64,000 nucleotides of DNA from positions 13,525,001 to 13,589,000 of the forward strand of contig NC_046683.1 of assembly GCF_009870125.1 (NCBI RefSeq). Reading direction: 5' to 3'. Positions 11,451 through 23,600 of the stretch are shown here, one piece after another. The notes under the pieces were generated by a model. That model had not been told where the DNA came from and searched no databases. It saw only the letters and a list, made by a program, of their open reading frames with translations. Made by a program: the position numbers and the translations under genes. Each line of letters opens with the position of its first letter. Positions within the stretch are counted from its first letter, which is position 1. Source of the stretch: Drosophila pseudoobscura. Lineage: Eukaryota; Arthropoda; Insecta; Diptera; Drosophilidae.

Positions 11451-11799
11451 TTTTAATAAGAGCCCCTCTCCTAGTAGTACCTACTGAATATATTTGTAAA
11501 ATGCCAGGCCAATCTGTAGATCGCGGCAGGTATGAGGACGCCTTCCGTTGCACAATTTGTAGTAAATTATACCACATTTGGCTTGTACCTGTATAAAAAT
11601 TCAGTAAATATTGATAGTTTTTAGTAAAGCTATTAGTCCCGCCCGTTCTAGTTCCACAAGAAACCTCACAAGCCTGTGGGAGAGACATCTTTTATTAATA
11701 ATATAACTTATCGAAAATATTATAAATATTGTGAGTCCAAGCTGAAAAACTTACCATTTGTAGGAATGCACGAGTATGTAAAAATATTTAGCACCCACC
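11451..11799. other. noncoding sequence between the repeat remnant and the AT-rich block
   Basis: No gene is recognised. A short plus-strand peptide starting at about 11501 contains a FRCTIC cysteine pair but stops after about 30 residues, and a minus-strand frame of about 90 codons covers the same bases. Neither resembles a known family. It may be further repeat-derived sequence. Confidence 0.35.
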
Positions 11800-11950
11800 A
11801 ATGAAAAGAATCGTTCGAAATTGACTTTGTTATTATTATTTTTATTATTATTGTATTATTATTAGCAATTTGTCCACTTAATTCGATTAAACTTTCATGC
11901 TTGTTTTTGCTTGTTTTTCGGTTTTTTACTTTTTCAAGTACACATAAATG

Positions 11951-11994
11951 ATATACATATATATATATAGATATATATATGTGTATATATATAT
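11951..11994. repeat. (TA)n-rich microsatellite
   Basis: Alternating TA with a few G and C interruptions is visible directly. A second TA tract of about 35 bases lies at 12167-12200. Confidence 0.85.
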
Positions 11995-13150
11995 TTTCTT
12001 GTGTTTTTTTTTGTTTTCGTATATATAACTTGGAGTCGGAGGCTCCAACTGCTTGCCTTTGATATAATTAGTTCTTGCCCTTCGTTTGACACACAAAAAT
12101 TGCATATGTTTTTACTGTATTGTGTTGTGTTTTGTGGTGTGTATAATTATGATTAATCATAGATTTATGTATATATGTATATATATATATATATATAGAT
12201 TTTTTATATAATATATAAGTACCAACTACAATACTTTAATATCAGACAATGTGAATTCTTCTGCCGCATGCTACAGTTTTTTTGTTTTTGTTTTGTTGCT
12301 TTCTTGCAGTAAGTATTATTTGTTTCTTTTTGTTTCGTGGCTCAACAAAATATTTAGCAATAATGAAAATTGATATCATTTCTGTATTACCGTCATCTCC
12401 CTCATCCTGCTTCTTCTGTTTTTGAGTATTTACAAAAAAATCTAAGAAAAAAAAGACTTTCTCTTTTCCTTTTTTTTTGATTTTGATTATATGTATGTAT
12501 CTGCGTATGTATGTATGCACTCTATAGATATATGTTTTGTATATACGTAGCTTATCATATGAATAATTCTTTCTGCTGGACAAACACACACACTGGCTAT
12601 TCGCATTAGTTAGACGAAAAACAGCAAAAAAAAAACACATTCTATTCGAATTAATCGTGTGTGCTAGAGGATATGTGTGATTAGTGAAGGATATGCTTAA
12701 GGCATATGCAAATATGGGAAACGATAGGGGGAAATGTTCTCTAAGAATGCACTACCGAAACTTCGATCTCCGATCTTTCCGTAACATATATATATATATA
12801 AATACAGTGTGTATCCTTTTTGCATATATCCTTTATCCTTTATGCGTTTACGTTTACGTTTATGTTTTATATATTCATTTATCGTTAAGATTAGGAAAAA
12901 AATGTGGTTTAAATAAATAAACTGCTTGACATATCGACTAATGACTAATTTGGTTATGTTTTTGCATCTCCTCCCACTCATCCCACTCCTCCCACGCTCT
13001 CACGTGCTCTCCTTTTTTTTTTAGTATTTTTTAAGTACTTTCTCTCTATCTTTCGCTCTCTTTTCTCTCAAAGAGTATATTTTTTTTTCATTTTTTATAA
13101 TTTTTTTTCTTCTTTTTTTGCGGAAACGGAAGTCAATTTGTCAGCTTGGG

Positions 13151-13193
13151 GCTGTTGTTGTTGTTTTTGTTGTTGCTTTTGTTGTTCTTGCAG
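13151..13193. repeat. (GTT)n-rich tract
   Basis: GTT trinucleotides interspersed with TTT are visible. On the minus strand this is a CAA-rich run, common in fly UTRs and introns. Confidence 0.75.
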
Positions 13194-14688
13194 TCGATTT
13201 TTGTGGGTGCTATATACTGTTTCATATTTTTAAGTTTTTGTTCTTTAGGTTTTTTTGGTGGGCATATTGAAAATCTTTTGTTACCAGAATGCTAATGATA
13301 CAGTTACGTAACCCCTATGATACCTCACAACCCCGTCATGCAATGTGGTTAAAAGAAGAGAACAGTGGCTCATTCCACTGCCATCATCGTCGCATCAATT
13401 TATATGCTAATGGAGCTCTGGCAACCCTATTTAAAATACATATGCGACAACACGCCTATTTCCATGCCACGCCCACCGCTGCCCCAACTTCCCCACTCCC
13501 CCCCTTCCATCACTCGTTTAATGAACAGCGAAATAAAATAATACAAAAAAAATGTAAAGAAAGAAACCCAATTTATTTAAATATATATAAATGCTTTATA
13601 CGCGTGCATTCTCATATGTATCTGTATATAAATTAATATGCTTTTTCATGGCCATACACCCACACACACACTCGTACTATATCCGACTGGCCACGCCCCC
13701 CTTCCACCCTTCAGCACGTTGACAAAATTCAGTTAACGCAAAATCTCATTTAAATATGCATGAAGGCAGGCGGCAGGAGGCAGGAGGCAGGCGGCAGGCA
13801 GCCACAGCCGGCCATGGTCGGCGATGGAACCCGCAATTGAATTTCCACCATTTTCCCATTACCCCATTTCACTGCTGTACTTTTTGTTTTTTTTCCCCGC
13901 TGAATCGCACTTTTTCCAACATTTATTTAATGCCTTTTTTCTGTCCAGGTAAAGAGTGTTTACGAGTATTTCCCGGCCAGACGTGACAAGATCTATTAAT
14001 GAAGGGAAACAATGGACGTTTTGTACCATAATAAACCATAATAGGTTTCGCGAAAATGTCAGAATGCTATAAGATCTACAGGGAACCGATGGGAGAAAGT
14101 TTTATAATGGATAGCCACTAGGAAAATGACTTTAAAATGGATCGAGTGCACAGTAATATCTTTCGATAGAACTGGCCCACAGACAAATAAGAAATACTCA
14201 GAAACGCCACTTGCCTTTAATTCTTTGAGGGATCATTACAGAAAAGAAGAAAATGGCGCGAAGGTAGATCTCCTACACTCCTCCTCCCTAGTCCTTCCCC
14301 TTTCCCCTTCCACTTTGCCCAGCGTTGGGTAACGATAACGCACATAAAAATGTTGTTTAAATTTATACAGTTTACAGTTGACAATTTTGCATTTATCTGG
14401 CTCGAGGACACACTCCCTCTGCGCGTTACCCCACCCCAAAAGAGTGCCCATGTCAGGGTCCTTGTCCATGTCCCCATCGGTGTCCACGTCCGTGTCTGTG
14501 GTGGACACACGTGTGTTTATGACTCATACGCCATGTTGGTCAGCGGATAGCCAGATCCAGATGCAGATGCAGAACCATAACCAGAGTCCGGACCAGAGCC
14601 AGAGCCAGAGCCCGGGCTAATTATGCGTCCCTGGGCGGAGAGTGAATGCAAACACAAATCTCGGCTTAAATGCCGCAGCACTGCTGCT

Positions 14689-14711
14689 GACTGTCGGACT
14701 GTCCGACAGTC
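14689..14711. repeat. 23-bp near-perfect palindrome
   Basis: The arms GACTGTCGGAC and GTCCGACAGTC are exact reverse complements around a single central T (14700). The flanks do not continue the symmetry. It could be a binding site for a dimeric factor or extrude as a cruciform; nothing else in the sequence indicates function. Confidence 0.85.
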
Positions 14712-17157
14712 CCTGCATATGTTGCCCCCATTTTGATTTATCATACATCATGGTCATGGTCGGACCTGAATAACTTGTGAATGGTAAATGGCTCTAGAGG
14801 GGAGCATATGGGAATGAGAATGGGAATGGGAATGAGGCGACAGCCATCCGACACATCATACGGCAATGGCAACAAAAGGCCTCAGCCTCAGTCCCAGTCC
14901 CAGTCCCTGCACCAGTCCCAGCTATCGGCTGCCCCAGAGTAGGTGTCTCGTACCTCTGACGATGTGTCCCAAAGATCTCGATTCAGTCACTCTCTTGGCG
15001 GACACACAGGGGATGGCGGACAGCAGACATCGGACATTGGACAGGCAGGCCGAACATAAACATGAAAATAAATTCATTAAAACATTTATCAAGTTCGACA
15101 CTTGGCTGTCATATATCATGTTACATTTTGAGCTCGAAACATGTTTAATCCGCGTGCCAGCCGGGGTAAAAAAATGTAACTGCAATCGTTCGAGGGTAGC
15201 AGGGGGAGGGAGGGGGGCCATCAGCCCACGAAGTTCATTCCCCATATCACGCTTCGGTCTCTGTTTGCTTTTGCTTTTGGTTTTTGCTTTTTTTGTTTTT
15301 AATTTGTGTAACGTGTGGAACCATGTTGTCTGTTGTTGTTTCGTTGATGCATATCGCGCTGCCACAGTGGAAACCGGCTAAGGGGGAATGCAGCCATCAC
15401 CTGGCGAATGGGCGTAGTTTGAGTAGTTGATCTACGATACTTCGGAACGCTAAAAAACAGAAAACCCTAGGAAAACTGTTCCTTCCCTGGGAACCATTGG
15501 CGATTTGCCGGTTGGACGTTAACGTTGAGGTATCACTGTATGAAGAGGTTCCCCCACAAATGAGTTTTCGGACGCTTCAAGTGCTCCATGGCCTACACAC
15601 ATGCTGGAAAACGAGTTACAAAAACTCTTCCCTCTACCCCCCCTGCCCGCCAAAGCCCTTTACACCGATCAATCTTTCCCTCTCTCAGTCTTTAATTTTA
15701 GAAAAAGACAAATTCAGATCGAACGAGAGAGAGAGACAGAGAGGGGAGTAGAACAGGGCAATTTGCATGCATAATTCAAATTGAATATTAAATTCAAATA
15801 AATGCATTTTAAATGAGTATTTTTTCTGTTTGATGGCGAAACGTCGCGGGTCTCGAATTGACTTTTTATTGATGCATTCATCAAACAAATTGTTATGCAA
15901 AGGCGCGTGAAAAATCAACTAGTATATTGTCAATAAACATGTGCATAATTAACAAAAAATTCTTGAGAGGAGTTTTCCAATCAGCCACCAAACAAAAAGA
16001 ATTCTAAACCGGAATCGAGAGCGTTGAAGCGATCAAAAAAAAACAAAAGCAAAAAATGTTAATTATTAAAAAAGCAATTTGGCAAATATCGAAAAATGTT
16101 TCGATGTTTCAATGTTTGGCTTAGAGAATGTATGTATGGCATATGCAAAAAGTGTTTGAAAGGCCTGTGAAACATTTGTTAGGGGTGTTCCGCGTCGTGA
16201 CATTGAAACACACATTTGGATAATCTTAATGGATCAGAGTTTACGATGAGGTATTCAAATTTATGTGGAAAATGTTGTCGATTGAAGTTCAAAATAATTA
16301 ACATGGAAATTGATTGCTTTGATTTCCCTTCTGCTTTAGTTTTGATGTTCGGAGATGTTGTTGACGCAATCTTTTACACCAATTCCTCTTTGAATTCAAT
16401 TTTGGGACTTGTTGTTCCACAGATCCACAAATGAGCTTGAGATCATCTTTAAGTGTTGCATCATTAGTCACAGATTAAGATCTCTCAGTGTTAAGTGTTC
16501 CATTCCACTATCCCACGCTGGAAACTTTTCCCCCAGTAGTAAATTCGCATAAATGCCCTACATTTTCCTTGACCAACTTTTGCACCACTCGGGCGGGTGC
16601 CCCTAATAAACTCTGTGTGATGTGTGCGTGTTCGTGTCCGTGTGCGTGTGTGAAAGCCTGCCGCCATCTGGCACCCCTCTGGTCAAGGCTCATGTTGTTG
16701 GTTTATGGCTGCACTTACTACTATGTGTGTTGACTGTGGCTTGTTTGTCTATCCCCTCCTCCCCTCCCCCAGTCCTGTCCCCCTCAATTGTCCATTGAAT
16801 GTCCGATGTCCGATGTTTGTTTGTATGTCTGGTCTGGTGGCGGCCTCGCGACACGCGACGTTCAGCGTTTTTCGCACTTGTTTTTTTTCTTTTTTCTCAA
16901 TTTATAACTGTTTTTTATGGCCTGCATACCACTATGCCACTCCACCCCACCCCTCTCCGCTCCACCAGCTTCGATGTCACGTAACTGTAATTAGCATTTT
17001 GGTATTTTGTTGTATTAAAAGGGAGTATGTATTATTTTCTGTTTGTAAAATCATTTTATAGACTAGAGAAATGCCCCCAGAAAGAAAGATTATTAATCAT
17101 TGGGTATCTCCAACGATTCTATTGAGGATGTTTTAGGCGTTTCTAGTGTTTAGGATT

Positions 17158-17188
<31 letters not shown>

Positions 17189-17189
17189 A
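17158..17189. repeat. (CT)n(GT)n compound microsatellite
   Basis: A CT run passes directly into a GT run, about 170 bases downstream of the netrin stop codon, probably inside its 3' UTR. Confidence 0.9.
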
Positions 17190-17361
17190 TTTTTTAAGGG
17201 GGCAGTTTTGAGTTTAAGTTTGAGTTTTGATTATTAATTTAAAGCATGATGCCGAAGAAGGTCAAAAACTTGAGTAAACTGTACAATTTATACAAAAACC
17301 GATACCTAGCCAAGTGTATGAAATTGAAATCCGCTCTGACATATTCCGTTTCCGGTTCGAT

Positions 17362-17503
17362 TCAACTGCATTTGCGGGCCCGCCGCTGGAAGCGCTTCAT
17401 GCGCAGCGACCACTCGTCCTTCCACTCCAAAACGACTGAGCTGGGACCGATGGCCAGGTATCCAGGCGCCGCCTCCGAATCGCGTCCAAGTATAAGATAT
17501 GAT
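17362..17503 (-). CDS. netrin terminal coding exon
   Basis: The 142-nt exon begins with the last base of a Lys codon. It reads [20 protein letters not shown] and then [20 protein letters not shown] and RARKCS, stopping at TGA (17364-17362). It supplies the sixth NTR cysteine and the basic C-terminus typical of netrins. The acceptor is GATGCAG. Confidence 0.93.
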
Positions 17504-19443
17504 CTGCATCAAATGAAACAGAGCAGATAAAAAGAAATATTAGATTAATAATAAACTGCAATTAATTCACAGGGGCGTATGGACAAGGAGCCAGAGGTTT
17601 CCTCTGTCTGTTCATCTCAACTGTTCAGAAGTTTTCCCCACCACCAAGATCGGGGTCACCGCTAACCTTACCACTTATCACCCTCCTACCTATCACGTGC
17701 ATTTATACATATGTGAAAACCTTTCACATTTCTTTTGAAGAAGAAAATATAGTGTAACGAAAGGTCAGATCAGGTAGGCCGGCTTGAGGACAGACCAAGA
17801 AGGACCATCTTGCCATCTGCAAGAACTCCTCAAAGCTGCTGCTCGTTCAGTCCTCGGGTCTGTGGTCCGATCGATTCCAATCCCGTCGATGGAGATTTGG
17901 AAATCAGAACCAGAAGAGTGGAACAAATCGAGGATAATGGAATCATTGAAAAAAGAAGTCAAGTCCTCAGAGCACCGATTATATTGGAGTCGTTGGAGCA
18001 CCCGTCCAACCGGCAGCGAAAAGTTACAGGCAAAGTGGTGGACCCTCGAGAACACCTGGAGGAAGTGTTCGGGATGTGTCCTCCGAAGGGACTTCGAAAT
18101 TGTGAGGGACGACCGGAGGCCAGTCTAACGAAAGGTTCCCGCAAATATTTCCCATATTGAGTAGTACTTACTTATTCAGCTTGATTTTGGGACACTGGCA
18201 CTCGATGCTCTTGCGTGGCACCAGCAGCATCATATTGCCACGACCGAGCAAGGAGCTGGTCGTGCCCGACATGGGATTCCGCTTGAAGATCGTCTGGATG
18301 TTTATTTCGTATTTGTAGATTTCATTCTGTCGTTCGATGGAGAACTTTTCCGTGCTAATGTCCTGGGAGGCGCGATCGTGGCCAATAACCTTGGCCAAAA
18401 TGGCTGCAATAAAGGCACAAAAATTAATTGAAAATAGGAAGAGCTCGTATATAGAGAGAGAGAGAGAGAGGGGGGGCATCTCTTACCATAATCTTCCATG
18501 CAAAACTTGTTCAGATTGAGCTTCTTGGGACTGGCCTTGCACTTGCCGCAATCTGTGGAGAGATATAGGAGAGGGGAAATATTTTCTGGCGAAAATCGAG
18601 CTGGTTTTCTTTGAGTGTACTCACACTTCTTCATTTCCTCGGCCTGGGAGCCGCCGCCTTCCTTGTAGTCACCATTGCCGGCACCGCCACCGCCTCCGCC
18701 GGCACTCTCGGCCTGAATCATGTTCGCGTTGGTGGGCACTTCTGCAAATTGAAGGAGGAGAGAACCTGAGTTAGAGGAGGATCCGGTACACAGAAGGGGG
18801 AGGATCTGAGTCTGGATCTGGGTGGGGGTGGGGGTACTCACTGATGCAGGGCGCCACATGGGAGCGCGTCTGTTGGTAGCCGCGGGCACAGCGGTTGCAG
18901 GTGAGACCGGTGACACCCTCCTTGCAGGGGCACTGTCCACTCAGATGATTGCAGGTCTTGCCCGTGGATCCCACCGGATGGCAGTCGCAACCTAAAACAT
19001 AAAAACATCCTCATTAGCGGGAAGAGTGGCGAATCTTTATTGGCCCATCTACGAGGGAGATGGGTGTCCCATCTGGCATCTGGCATCTGGTATCTGGCAT
19101 CTGACAGACCACTGATTGATGACAGCTTATCAATATCAAGGAACACTTCGTATTCCGCACAGGATCCCCACGTTCATCCTCGATGTCTCGGCTGTCTAAT
19201 TCAATCTATCTATTTATGTGGAATATGATGGGGGGGTCGGGGGAGGGGACTTACGTTTGCAGACTTTGCGATGATTTGGCGGCTTGGTGGCATCCCGATA
19301 GTAGCCCTCGCGGCAATAGTGACAATACCGTCCTGTCGTATCATGTTGACAGTTGTAGCACACGCCCCCGGACACCCGACCGGACAGCTTGTAGAGCTCC
19401 AGATTGAAGCGACAGCGACGGGCGTGTCCATTGCACTGACACA
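17362..19443 (-). CDS. netrin, C-terminal part (last six coding exons)
   Basis: Netrins are secreted laminin-related axon-guidance cues that act through Frazzled/DCC and Unc5 receptors at the midline and on muscles. Six minus-strand exons (19443-19255, 18991-18842, 18741-18625, 18552-18487, 18403-18172, 17503-17362) join in frame to 297 residues and a TGA. In order they encode two laminin-type EGF domains with eight cysteines each, a glycine-rich linker, and an NTR (C345C) domain with the expected six cysteines (YCGKC, NKFC, IECQC, RARKCS). It ends on the basic tail [13 protein letters not shown]. All splice sites are canonical. The signal peptide, laminin N-terminal domain and first EGF domain are missing and must lie upstream of the 19443 acceptor. 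I did not find them up to 64000. D. melanogaster has NetA and NetB. The linker and NTR read to me more like NetB, but I cannot settle this. Confidence 0.93.
17504..18171 (-). other. last netrin intron, 668 bp, carrying a direct-repeat-flanked block
   Basis: The other introns between these exons are 72-263 bp, so this one is unusually long. Most of the excess is a segment of about 371 bp bounded by AGTGTAACGAAAGGT (17751-17765) and AGTCTAACGAAAGGT (18122-18136), a 15-bp direct repeat with one mismatch. The block is more GC-rich than the rest of the intron and is open over 96-116 codons in three frames (two on the plus strand, one on the minus). I do not recognise any of the peptides. Confidence 0.8.
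18172..18403 (-). CDS. netrin exon: NTR domain core
   Basis: The 232-nt exon begins [15 protein letters not shown] and carries [16 protein letters not shown], then [20 protein letters not shown]. This is the beta-barrel core of the NTR/C345C domain with the paired cysteines ECQC. The donor GTAAGT splits the Lys codon AA|A. Confidence 0.93.
18452..18476. repeat. (AG)n microsatellite and G run in a netrin intron
   Basis: An AG run is followed by seven G in the 83-bp intron, close upstream (in the minus sense) of the NTR exon donor. It lies within the intron and does not disrupt the splice sites. Confidence 0.85.
18487..18552 (-). CDS. netrin exon: start of NTR domain
   Basis: The 66-nt exon reads [21 protein letters not shown], giving the first three NTR cysteines and the conserved KxxCxxDY-like strand. 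The acceptor is CCACAG and the donor is GTAAGA. Confidence 0.9.
18625..18741 (-). CDS. netrin exon: glycine-rich linker
   Basis: The 117-nt exon reads [14 protein letters not shown], then a run of six glycines, then [11 protein letters not shown] and SQAEEMKK. It links the EGF modules to the NTR domain and is expected to be flexible. The acceptor is TTTGCAG and the donor is GTGAGT. Introns of 100 and 72 bp flank it. Confidence 0.9.
18842..18991 (-). CDS. netrin exon: third laminin-type EGF domain
   Basis: The 150-nt exon completes an Arg codon and reads [20 protein letters not shown] on to [16 protein letters not shown]. Eight cysteines are present. The acceptor is TTTTAG and the donor is GTGAGT. 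The preceding intron is 263 bp. Confidence 0.93.
19255..19443 (-). CDS. netrin exon: second laminin-type EGF domain
   Basis: The 189-nt exon begins after CCTCCAG with two bases completing a split codon, followed by [12 protein letters not shown], and ends KVCK plus one base before GTAAGT. Its eight cysteines fit a full LE module. By comparison with netrin domain order it is the second LE, so the first LE and the laminin N-terminal domain are in unseen upstream exons. Confidence 0.93.
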
Positions 19444-20674
19444 CTGGAGGCACAGAGGCACAGAGGAAGAGAGAGAGTGAGGGAAAAACATTTGGTTAGA
19501 ATATAAATATACAACTTTTTTTTACTTGCTATAAATAAATCGTGAATATGATACGTGAGGAGTACATATCGATATCTGGGTTTTAAAGTGATAAAAATGG
19601 TATAAATGAAGCTTTGTTACTTTAAAGCCTTATGCCTGCCTGTCCTCAAAGGTTACTCGAAGATACAATATGTTGTTGATAGCTATCTCGCTGACCCATT
19701 TCCCAGCACAACTGTACCTCGGTCGTAAACAGTTTTTCGCTCATCAGCTTTCCCTAGTTCGTACCAAATTATAGGGATTGGCTAACGAGCGGCAGCCGCT
19801 TGCTCCCACAGAAGCTGCCAATAGAGGAGCAGCAGGAGAGATGCCATCCTGGGGGATAACCCCATCGGAAGGGGGAGGGGGCTGGTCAGTGAAGCTGAAG
19901 GAAACCTAATCATTTAATGGCAGTCCCCCCGCTGCCAGAAGCCTGCCCCTTCTGTTGTCATTAATAATTAATAATCATAGGAAATTGTTGCTATACGTGT
20001 TCTATTTTCTGGACAGGTGCGGCGGGGGCCCCTGCCCCAGTCCTGCATTTGGCTATGATTGATTATTGTTGCCGTTGTTGCCTTCCTTGATTGATGAAAA
20101 ATGTTGGCCTGCGCCTCAGGAAGCGGGGGATTTCTTAATGCAGAGGCCCCGGCCCCCCGCCCCGAGGATGATACGATGGATGGTGGCTGATGTTGGCTAC
20201 CTTTCGCTTCATATTTATTTATGGTTTATTTTGGTATTGATTTTTGCAGAAATTTCCACACTCGAGCCACTCGAATGCGCCCCTTAATGTTCATTTAATT
20301 AGTTGGACAATATCATAAAATAATTTTAGCAACTAATTGGCAGCACTTGACTGCAATTTATGGTCGTCCCTGGATGTTTCCTTCGCCTTCGCCTTCGCAT
20401 CCGCATCCGCATCCTCCTCTTTCCAATCGCTGGCAGAAGGCATTAAGCGTGATTTATACACACACACACACAGATACACACCCACACACATTGGCGTGGC
20501 ATTGGGGGATTGTCCATCGATGCCCACGCAGGGCGCACGCATGAGCGCCTGTGTGCTGTGCGAAGCCCTTGGGGAGCGCCCTGGCTTTGGCTTTGGCCCT
20601 GGCTGGTGGACTGGTGCGACTATTGTGATTGCTGTTGCCTCATATTTTTCATATCTTATGTCTGCATCATCGAC

Positions 20675-20697
20675 TACGACGACGACGACGACGACGA
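20675..20697. repeat. (ACG)n microsatellite
   Basis: About seven to eight ACG/GAC trinucleotides in tandem. A CA repeat lies nearby at 20965-20992. Confidence 0.9.
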
Positions 20698-23600
20698 GGG
20701 AGCAGAGCCTGACAACAAAGGAGATGTCCGGGGAAAGGGGCAACAGACAACGCGAACGGTCGTCCATCCGTCCGTTTATTTGGCAAATAATAACAGCAGC
20801 AGCAGTAGCACCAACAATGGATACCAAGAGCAGACACTGACAGGAGCTAGAGCCAGGACCAGGACCAGGACCCAGACCCAGACACGGACGATCCCTGGAA
20901 TACTTATCGACGAACCATATCCTTGCAGCAGGCGCAGAACATGTGCTGCCCCCTCCCCCGCCCCCACCACACACACACACACACACACACATATTGTCAT
21001 CATCTCGTTGTCATCCTCATCCCCATCGTCGTTGCTCTGTCGTTGTGGTCGTTGCACAAATTAAAATGAATTTTATTTTTACTTGACACTCGACTTCTTC
21101 TGGAGTCTCTCCATCCGAGGCGAGGCGAGGCGGACCAGGAAAGCCAGGAAAACCATCGAGCATAACGACTTTTAGGTCTGGCATTGGCACTGCCATTGGC
21201 CAAATGGAATTATGGCCAAAGCAAAGTGGTTTTCATAAACGATCATGTGTGGTCTCGGAGTATTTGATAGAAAATTGACACCAAGAGACCAAGAACTGGC
21301 TGAGTCTTGCCTTCGTCGTCATTTCTATGGCAAAGATTGAAGACAATATTCATTCCTCTTGTGGCAAGCACTTCAACCTGCAACCTTCTCTTTCTTAGGG
21401 CATTGCCAGTTCGTTCTTTGAGTGTTTCTGCTTCTGCTTCACTCAAGAATTCCATCTCGTTCTCGTTCTCCAACTCATCTCCATTTCGCATCTCCATCTC
21501 TCAGCTCTCAGCTCTGAGCATCTCTCATCTGCAATCCCATTGTCATTGTCCGTTCGCATCAATATGAATCTTATGAAGAGGACGAGAACCTTTTGTCCGG
21601 CAGCGGCAGAGAGCCCGTTGTTGTCCTGTTGTTGTCCTGTCGCTGTTTGCTCATATCACTTTTAATGATAACAATAATGATAATAATAAGATGCTCTTCA
21701 CTCTCCACTACACTCTCTCTTTCGCACTGTGCGACCCTGGGGCACGCTGTCTCTCTCTATTGTTGCCATTGACACGCATTGTAAATGAGTCGCATGCCCC
21801 ATCGGAATGAATGGATCGGCCCCTGGACCCGCCCCCGTTCCCGCACTGAAATTCCATTGGCAGACAATTGGAAAAGAACTCGAAAAACCGAACAGACAAA
21901 AAAGGCAGCCACAAAATTAGCCTCAAAAGTGGAACATACACATTTGTGTTATTGTATTTTTTCGGTAAATCGATGGAAATCTCCGGTGTGTCTATGTCTG
22001 TGGAGCATATAATCCCCCCATATATAGTGGGGGATTTACTGAAGCATGTCCAAGTGTTATAGAATGGAATACGCGGATGGGGCAGGGGCATTGGCTGGGG
22101 GAGGATGCACTCAATCAACATAATTTCGGGGGAAACAATAAAACGCATTTTTGCGCAAATTTCCTTTACAGTTCATTTGATTTGTGGAAAACACACGCAC
22201 ACATTAGCCTCCCCCTCCCCACGCCCAACCCTTGCCCCATCCCCCATGTTTCTCTCACTCGAAACCCCAATTTGCACATCGCATGGAAAGAGAATGCTCT
22301 TTTGATATACGACCAGAGATTGGAGGCCCAGACCAGACCCAGACCCACAGCTAAAGAAAGAAAATTTGCAGGCGGTCGAGAAAAGAAAAGTTCATAATTT
22401 AGCTGCAATTTTAATTAAAAGCCAAACACTCCGAAGGAACACTCTCTTTTTTTTCTCTTTTTTTGTGTGTGTGTTGGGTGGGGAGGGGGGTAAATGGAAA
22501 TGCCAATGGAAGAATGGGAATCGACGGGGGAAAACACATGCAAAAAGCCAACGAAAAGTGCGAAAAAACACCAACACAACACACAGAGAAATAAAGGAAA
22601 ACATGTGAAAATCATTTTGCACCATGCCACAGGAGGGATGGAATGGGGCATTGGGGCATTTGGCGCCGACAGATAAGCCGGCAACGGGCCACGGGCCACG
22701 GACCACGGACCACGGACCGACGCTCCAACGATCCGACGGGACTGGACCCCAGAGAGGAGGTTCTTCGGTCGACGAGTCTCTGGGAGTTATGTGCCCGTTT
22801 GTTGTAAAACGGCACAAAAATTATGGGCGAAAACCAAACAGGCCTCGAAATTGTGCAGAGACAGGGGCAGGGGCGACAGTGGGGCCCAGAGGCTGGGGCG
22901 GTGGAGCCGCCTGACAGACCCCCCTTTCCCCTTCCTCCTTACCCCTTTCCCATTCATATACCCCATCTATAAACTGGCTACAAAATGTCTAAATTTCTGC
23001 CAGAAAAAAAGAAAGAGAAAAGTGGGAGGAACTGCAACAAAATTTGAAAGAAAAAAAAAACGAAAGAAAGAAAGACTCTGGCCAGCGTTTTTGTTGTTGT
23101 TGTTGCTGTTTTTGTGTTTTTGGGGAGCGTCTGGGACCTCAATCCGATATGATATGATCTTGAGTATGAGTACAAGTATACGTATTCGCACTCGCATTCG
23201 CATTCGAGGCAGGGAAGAGTCGGAAGAGGCGCCTCACCCAGAGTGAATGAGTGGCACAATGTTAGCAAATGGAAATGAGCCACAAGAGTTCCTATAAATT
23301 ACAAGTACAAGGCATTTGCTGTGTTCCCAGGAAGTGCAGTATGCACAGAAGAGGTCAGGTCATACATATATGGGTTAGTACTGAACCCACTGAGTATTCC
23401 CCATGGATAAGTATTTGTGTGCCGAAAAACGATGATTAGTGGCATATGCCTATCACTTTTGGGCTAGATCTATAGCTATAGCTAGATCTATAGTTATAGA
23501 TTATTCCTTGGACACATTTTCCTCGGTAATAGATTCAGTTTTCAGCATTACCCCAAGGCAAGTCAATTTTTCATTCGTATTCTTCGGAAAGCCAAGGATT

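Larger units (their letters stand above)
11800..17361 (-). other. probable long 3' UTR / downstream region of the netrin gene
   Basis: On the minus strand the block 11.8-13.3 kb has the look of a Drosophila 3' UTR. It is strongly AT-rich, with A-rich runs, AATAATAATAAAAATAATAA-type poly(A) signal clusters around 11.83-11.86 kb, and a Pumilio-type element TGTAAATA (plus-strand 12427-12434). It lies downstream of the netrin stop codon at 17362. From 13.6 to 17.3 kb the sequence is ordinary noncoding DNA with microsatellites. Other AATAAA signals on the minus strand occur near 13.57, 13.92 and 15.87 kb, so several ends are possible. The extent is inferred. The true UTR may stop well before 11.8 kb. 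Confidence 0.35.

Noticed and set aside
11501..11600. FRCTIC cysteine pair as a zinc finger
   Set aside because: The frame stops after about 30 codons and lacks the histidine pair.
17351..17370. GGTTCGATTC, resembling a tRNA B box
   Set aside because: It overlaps the netrin stop codon, and no A box or cloverleaf can be formed around it.
17765..18160. Overlapping frames of 96-116 codons on both strands
   Set aside because: They lie inside a netrin intron and no peptide is recognisable. The block is kept as a finding but not called as a gene.
20333..20992. Minus-strand frame of 219 codons
   Set aside because: It begins in a translated CA/GT repeat and continues through GACCCGGA-type simple sequence, with competing frames on the plus strand.
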